Translations under genes and position numbers: made by a program
In this document: positions 59,736 through 64,000 of the stretch, in pieces
How positions within the stretch are numbered: the stretch's first letter is position 1
Layout: the number at the start of each line of letters is the position of its first letter
Source: Diorhabda sublineata
Lineage: Eukaryota > Arthropoda > Insecta > Coleoptera > Chrysomelidae
Direction of reading: 5' to 3'
Assembly (NCBI RefSeq): GCF_026230105.1
Contig: NC_079474.1
Coordinates: 33,928,294-33,992,293, forward strand
Length of the DNA stretch: 64,000 nucleotides
The notes under the pieces: generated by a model
Told to the model about the DNA's origin: nothing
The model's input: only the letters and a program-made list of their open reading frames with translations
Database searches by the model: none

Positions 59736-61610
59736 ATAGATCAATCATATTTCCTTTGAGTAAGTTAAATCAAAATTTTAATTAACGGGGGTTGACTACT
59801 TTTATGAAAATTGGTATGTTGATTAATGCAAATGATAGGCCATTAAATGTCGAGCTTCCCGCTAGGCCCGTTTAGCATTATGAGATATTAATTGTGAACA
59901 ACCATTATTATTATGTCATTAGCACTTCGCGAGCGGCTTTTTATCAGTCTAGTTATTTGCATTAATTTGAATTTATTTTTCAAATTTCGTATTTCGTTAT
60001 TCTTTCAAAGTAAATGTTACGGCGAACATTGAGTTGTTTGAATTCTTGAAAATAACTTTAGTAAGATACCAAAAATTTGGAGAGTGACTCATATTTTCAT
60101 CGAAGTATAACTTTGCGGGTCCAAAGGAAAAGGAAATTCACCAATCATAGACGTTACGTATTATATATAACGTTTTTAATTCAATTGTATCCAATCCAAG
60201 CTTTGCTAAAGATTATCACAGATACAAATACTGTATTATTTCTTCTTTTTCCGTCAATCTTATGATAATTGACTATTTGAAGGTTATCAATTCTCGATTA
60301 ATTCTATGGTTTTTCGTATATAGATATATATCTGTGATCGTGATGTTTTTATTCCGTACAACGTGGATGTTAATGTCGATGGTTGTGGAGCGTTATTATA
60401 CGTTCGAAAAACAGTTCATAATCAATGGGAAATTACGAGTAATTTCGGGGATAATTGAATAAGTCATTTTCTTGACTGATATTTGCAAAGTTGTAGTGGA
60501 TTTGTTTCGAAAAAAAAAAAATTGCGGATCATCCTGACTGCATTAGAAATATCACACTCAAAATTTCAATCCGCGATCGAGATAATTGATAAGCGACGTT
60601 ATTGTCAATAACGTAATTTTAATTGATTACGTCATTGTTGATTTCGTCTATTATATACTGTTAGAGAAAGATTTAACCTATAGTTAAGTCAATATCTTCA
60701 TTCACAACTACAACGTTTCATTTTGATTTGAACCTTGTAGTTTTTTATCGAACGTGCAGCTTAGACAATTTTTTTTATTTAGTAAGTAGAAGTATTTTTG
60801 CCGGTATTAAAAAATTCAACAACTTTTAAAAAAGGAATTCAATGAAAACCAATATTGCCTGTTTAGAATTTTTTTAATTGTGATTTCGTCATTTTTAGCT
60901 TGTAGAGTTGATAAAACCTGTATAATATATGAGACAATTACATCAGATCGGAAGATTTATTACATATAAATCATTATTATGAAAACTATTATCGAATTTA
61001 CATTCTAACATTTGTATTATTAGTTCAATATAATAACTTTGATTTACGAGTAAACATAATTGCATTAAAACTGATACACACGACCACAATATTTAATAGC
61101 TGTCAATTAATTTTGTTTTAATTTCTACAGCGGCATCTTCAACGTTATTTAGTGTCTGAATCGCGCCAAAAATATAATTTCTTATTGAAATACATGTCAA
61201 AGTAAAGTGTAGATATAGTTATCAAAAATCCTAACCTCAAATTTCACTTAACAAATTGAATAAAATTGGTACTTGCAATATCATTTCGTAAGATGTTTAA
61301 AAGCGAAAATGTCATAAAGTAAATAAATATAATAAATAGCAACATCTCTGTACACTTTCGTTCAATTAGACAAAACATTAAATTACAAGCAACTACTTGA
61401 AATTAATTAACTGATAACTTGGAAGCGTTTTCTTTTCCCTGCAATGTGGTCACATAAATTACTCGATCTAATGGGATTAATTAGCTCTCTTTCTTCTATA
61501 GCCGTGTCTACTAAACCGAAATAAGGAAAAAAAGTACGAAATAGAAATTAATTTGATAAAATACGAAGTATATTCGTTGATTTTTTGGAAATTTCAGTAG
61601 TTTCTGGAAC
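59736..61610. other. AT-rich spacer, no gene seen
   Basis: No supported gene or repeat. Confidence 0.45.
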
Positions 61611-61611
61611 A

Positions 61612-61735
61612 CACTGTTTACACTACACCTACACTCATAATCACACTGTCGAACACGCATTTCGATAACTTAGTTATCGAAGCTCACGTCAAACAGTGTG
61701 ATTGTAAGTGTTGGTGTAGTGATACTGTAAACAGT
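61612..61735. repeat. 124-bp imperfect palindrome
   Basis: actgtttacactacac...cacactgt at the left pairs with acagtgtg...actgtaaacagt at the right. The centre is the near-perfect palindrome cgataacttagttatcg at about 61664-61680. Transcribed or single-stranded, it would form one long hairpin. It ends 65 bp before the THAP transposon and is probably a separate small foldback element. Confidence 0.75.
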
Positions 61736-61800
61736 CTATGCAATATTAGTTTATGTTGATTAGAAATCAAATGTCTATAACAAATTGTGAGGTCTAAGAC

Positions 61801-63771
61801 CATGAATAGTTCACCAATAGGATTGATCAATCCCATAAGACGTACATACGCCAATTCTTGAGCCAAGGTCAAGTGATGCTTACGTCACCTGCAGACCTCG
61901 ACGGCTTGTTTACCATTTACGCTGTGCGGTATTGCTTGTGTTTTTGTTAATTCGAAAAGGTCGTACAAGTGATTGAAGAGTTGGAAATTCGTTTTTTACT
62001 TAGTTCTACGTTTTAAAAACTATTATTTGTGTGTATTATATATGTGGAGAATAGTGAACAAAGACAATATTATTGTTTAAGGCAAAATAATCTTGTGAGA
62101 CTTTCAAGGGTAGGTAAAAATGTTTTGTTATATTAAAGCTGGATTTAAATAGCAAAATAAAAATTAAAATCCAAGTCAGTTACTGGCTGAAAGAAAACCA
62201 GCTGAGCAGAAATGACAATTTAATTGGCTTATTTAAATTTCTATTCTTTATACACCACAATAAAAAATTAAAAAAATGGGCGAATCATAACAGCGTTTTT
62301 GGTCGGTTGGTTTGCATTTGTCCAGCAACTAATCTAGATTTTTATTTTACTTTTTTTTGCTAAATGATACTTTGTTTGTTTGATTTTAGTGCATGTAGTA
62401 TATGTCCAAAAATCAAAATGCCTGGTACACGTTGTGCTGTGTATGGTTGTGGTAATACCTATAAAACAAGGCAGCAAGAACATGAATATTTTATATTTCA
62501 TCGGTTTCCCAAAGCTAAAGATCTTGTTTCCCAAACTATGAGAAAAGAATGGATATTACGATGCAAACGGGAAGATAAATTTAACCCTGATACTAGCTAC
62601 ATCTGCTCAGTTCATTTCACAGAAAAGGATTATGAAAGAGACTTACAGAATGAATTATTAGGTTGGTGAATTATTTAATTGTTTAGTGTAATAGTTTATA
62701 GCTTTCAAAGTCTATACTGTCCCAAAATGATTTTGGTAATGAAATTTAGTAACTCAATTTGTTCATAAATATATATAATATGTATATGTATTTTAGGTTT
62801 ACCACTACGAAAAATATTGAAAAAAACCGCTGTTCCTACTTTGGGATTGTATTCAAAAAAATCAACAAGTGAAGCTAGTAGTTCAAGCATCAGTTCCAGA
62901 GAAGAAAGACTGGCCAAACGAAATGCAAAGGAGGAAGTGAACAAACTTTTAAAAGTAGCCACGTTAACAGCTCCTATTAATACTTTTTCTGATGATACCG
63001 AAGACCATAATCCTAAATCTTTTGGAAGTATTCAGTTTGAAGAGCATGTACCAGAGCCTTCCACTTCATCAACCCCCAACTTTGTCCCAGAAAACTATGA
63101 TTATAAGGCTTTGTACAATGAGTCTGTAGAGAAATATGAAAAGTTAGAAAGACAGTATGCTCTTTTAAAATCCAGAAGTAATATAAAAAGCACAAATATC
63201 AAAAAACTTAATGGGGGGATGAAGATGACGGCAGAAAAACTGGAAAAAAAATGTTCAAAATTACTCATTGACAGATTTCTACCTATCTCTTTATTTTATA
63301 TATATCTGATATTTTATTATTTTTCTTAAATTTAATAATTTAGATTATTATTAGAAATATTTTTCATAAATCAGTTTAAATCATTTCATTTGTTTTTACT
63401 TTTTAATTTTTAGTTTAAAGTTTGTTAATGGCTTCTGTTTTACTAATTATAAAATACAGATCATTTTAAAAAATAATTCATTTTCTTTAATTTCTTTTCT
63501 TCATTGTATACCTATTATAAATGGAACTTAAAATTAACTGAATAATTGGAAATTGGATTTTAAATTAATATTAATTCATAATAATGAATAAAACTTAAAA
63601 AAATAACTGTATTTTTGTTAAAATTGGCCTTTAAACTCATCAAATAGTCTAGCTCAACAAAGAGTTAAGACCGGTCGAGGTCTGCAGGTGACGTCACGTA
63701 TGGCGATTTTTCGCACGCACATGGCAGACACATTCAGTTTATTGAGCAATCCTATTGGTGAACTATTCTTG
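61801..63771 (+). mobile_element. THAP-type DNA transposon with 31-bp TIRs and 9-bp target duplication
   Basis: 61801-61831 (catgaatagttcaccaatag...) and 63741-63771 are inverted with 29 of 31 positions equal. A second, perfect 21-bp subterminal inverted pair (acgtcacctgcagacctcga + c) lies at 61882-61902 and 63674-63694. The direct repeat gtctaagac flanks the element at 61792-61800 and 63772-63780. It carries a two-exon THAP gene and an aataaa at 63587. THAP domains occur in P-type and Kolobok transposases. The 9-bp duplication excludes Kolobok (TTAA) and is one longer than the usual 8 bp of P elements, so superfamily assignment stays open. Size 1971 bp, too short for a full P-type transposase. 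Confidence 0.87.
62418..63329 (+). CDS. THAP-domain, coiled-coil protein of a DNA transposon (two exons, no catalytic domain)
   Basis: Exons 62418-62661 and 62797-63329, about 258 residues. Start chosen at MPGTRC because THAP domains begin within a few residues of Met; an upstream in-frame ATG at 62364 would add 18 residues. The intron has gt at 62662 and ag at 62795-62796; splicing creates LLG|LPLRK. THAP zinc ligands are C6, C11, C63 and H66, with W45, FHRFP and the AVPT box (AVPTLGL, about residues 93-99). So it should bind DNA, most likely the element's own ends. A Ser/acidic linker follows, then a coiled coil (YEKLERQYALLKS, AEKLEKKCSKL). The last ~20 residues (IDRFLPISLFYIYLIFYYFS) look like translated non-coding DNA, suggesting an internal deletion removed the nuclease part. 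A domesticated host gene is the alternative. Confidence 0.82.
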
Positions 63772-63780
63772 GTCTAAGAC

Positions 63781-64000
63781 TATGAGAGATTCAGTGATGT
63801 GAAGTTAGGTTAGAGCGTTCAAACACTTGCTTTCTATAGAAGTCGTGAAGTCGAGGCTATGCTACGTTCAGGGGAAAGTATTACTTCGTGTTCCATTGTA
63901 TAGACGACAACATCCTACAGAAGGTGTATAAAACATATTTTATCACGAAAATCTATTGATTCTTATTGTGTTTCAAAACATAATTGAAAGTAATAAGAAT
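63781..64000. other. Right edge, no gene seen
   Basis: About 220 bp beyond the THAP transposon's target duplication. No ORF or RNA gene supported. Confidence 0.5.

Overview
The window looks like AT-rich nuclear DNA from an insect, possibly a beetle, though the order cannot be fixed from sequence alone. Evidence: a Polycomb-group gene of the Psc/Su(z)2 type with 60-70 bp introns, two eukaryotic tRNA-Pro genes with internal A/B boxes and oligo-T ends, many decayed Tc1/mariner copies, hAT, PIF/Harbinger-like and THAP-type DNA transposons, and foldback elements. Gene density is very low: one clear host protein gene, two tRNA genes and one transposon-borne THAP gene in 64 kb.

Layout. 1-6629 is a satellite of about 21.7 copies of a 306-bp unit. 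Each unit is itself ten diverged ~30.6-bp monomers, so this is a higher-order repeat (HOR). 6630-7490 is a shoulder of decayed single monomers of the same ~30-bp family. 7.5-30.4 kb is a transposon graveyard: a Tc1-like pseudogene at 8.1 kb, a PIF/Harbinger-like mini-element at 10.5 kb, an hAT element with intact 8-bp target-site duplications at 17.2-18.3 kb, and mariner relics at 16.0, 19.8, 25.9 and 29.9 kb. 30.8-33.35 kb holds the RAWUL and C-terminal part of a Psc/Su(z)2 homologue; the RING exon was not found. Its 3' flank contains about five diverged T-rich tandem repeats. Two identical tRNA-Pro(TGG) genes lie head to head at 36.36-36.63 kb. 38-48 kb has more mariner and hAT relics and dispersed repeats.

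48118-55437 is a second satellite: exactly 40 tandem copies of a 183-bp piece of a mariner transposase gene. The array still sits inside the mariner it came from, with unamplified transposase sequence on both sides. 56194-56718 is a long-armed foldback element with 6-bp target duplications, inserted into an older repeat whose empty counterpart is at 43.6 kb. 61801-63771 is a THAP-domain DNA transposon with 31-bp inverted ends and 9-bp target duplications. It encodes a short protein (THAP, AVPT box, coiled coil) that apparently lacks the catalytic part.

The most notable content is the pair of unrelated satellites of different origin within 42 kb. One is a HOR with a monomeric shoulder, an organisation best known from primate alpha satellite. 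The other is a young satellite caught inside its source transposon. The rest is AT-rich DNA in which I see no supported gene.
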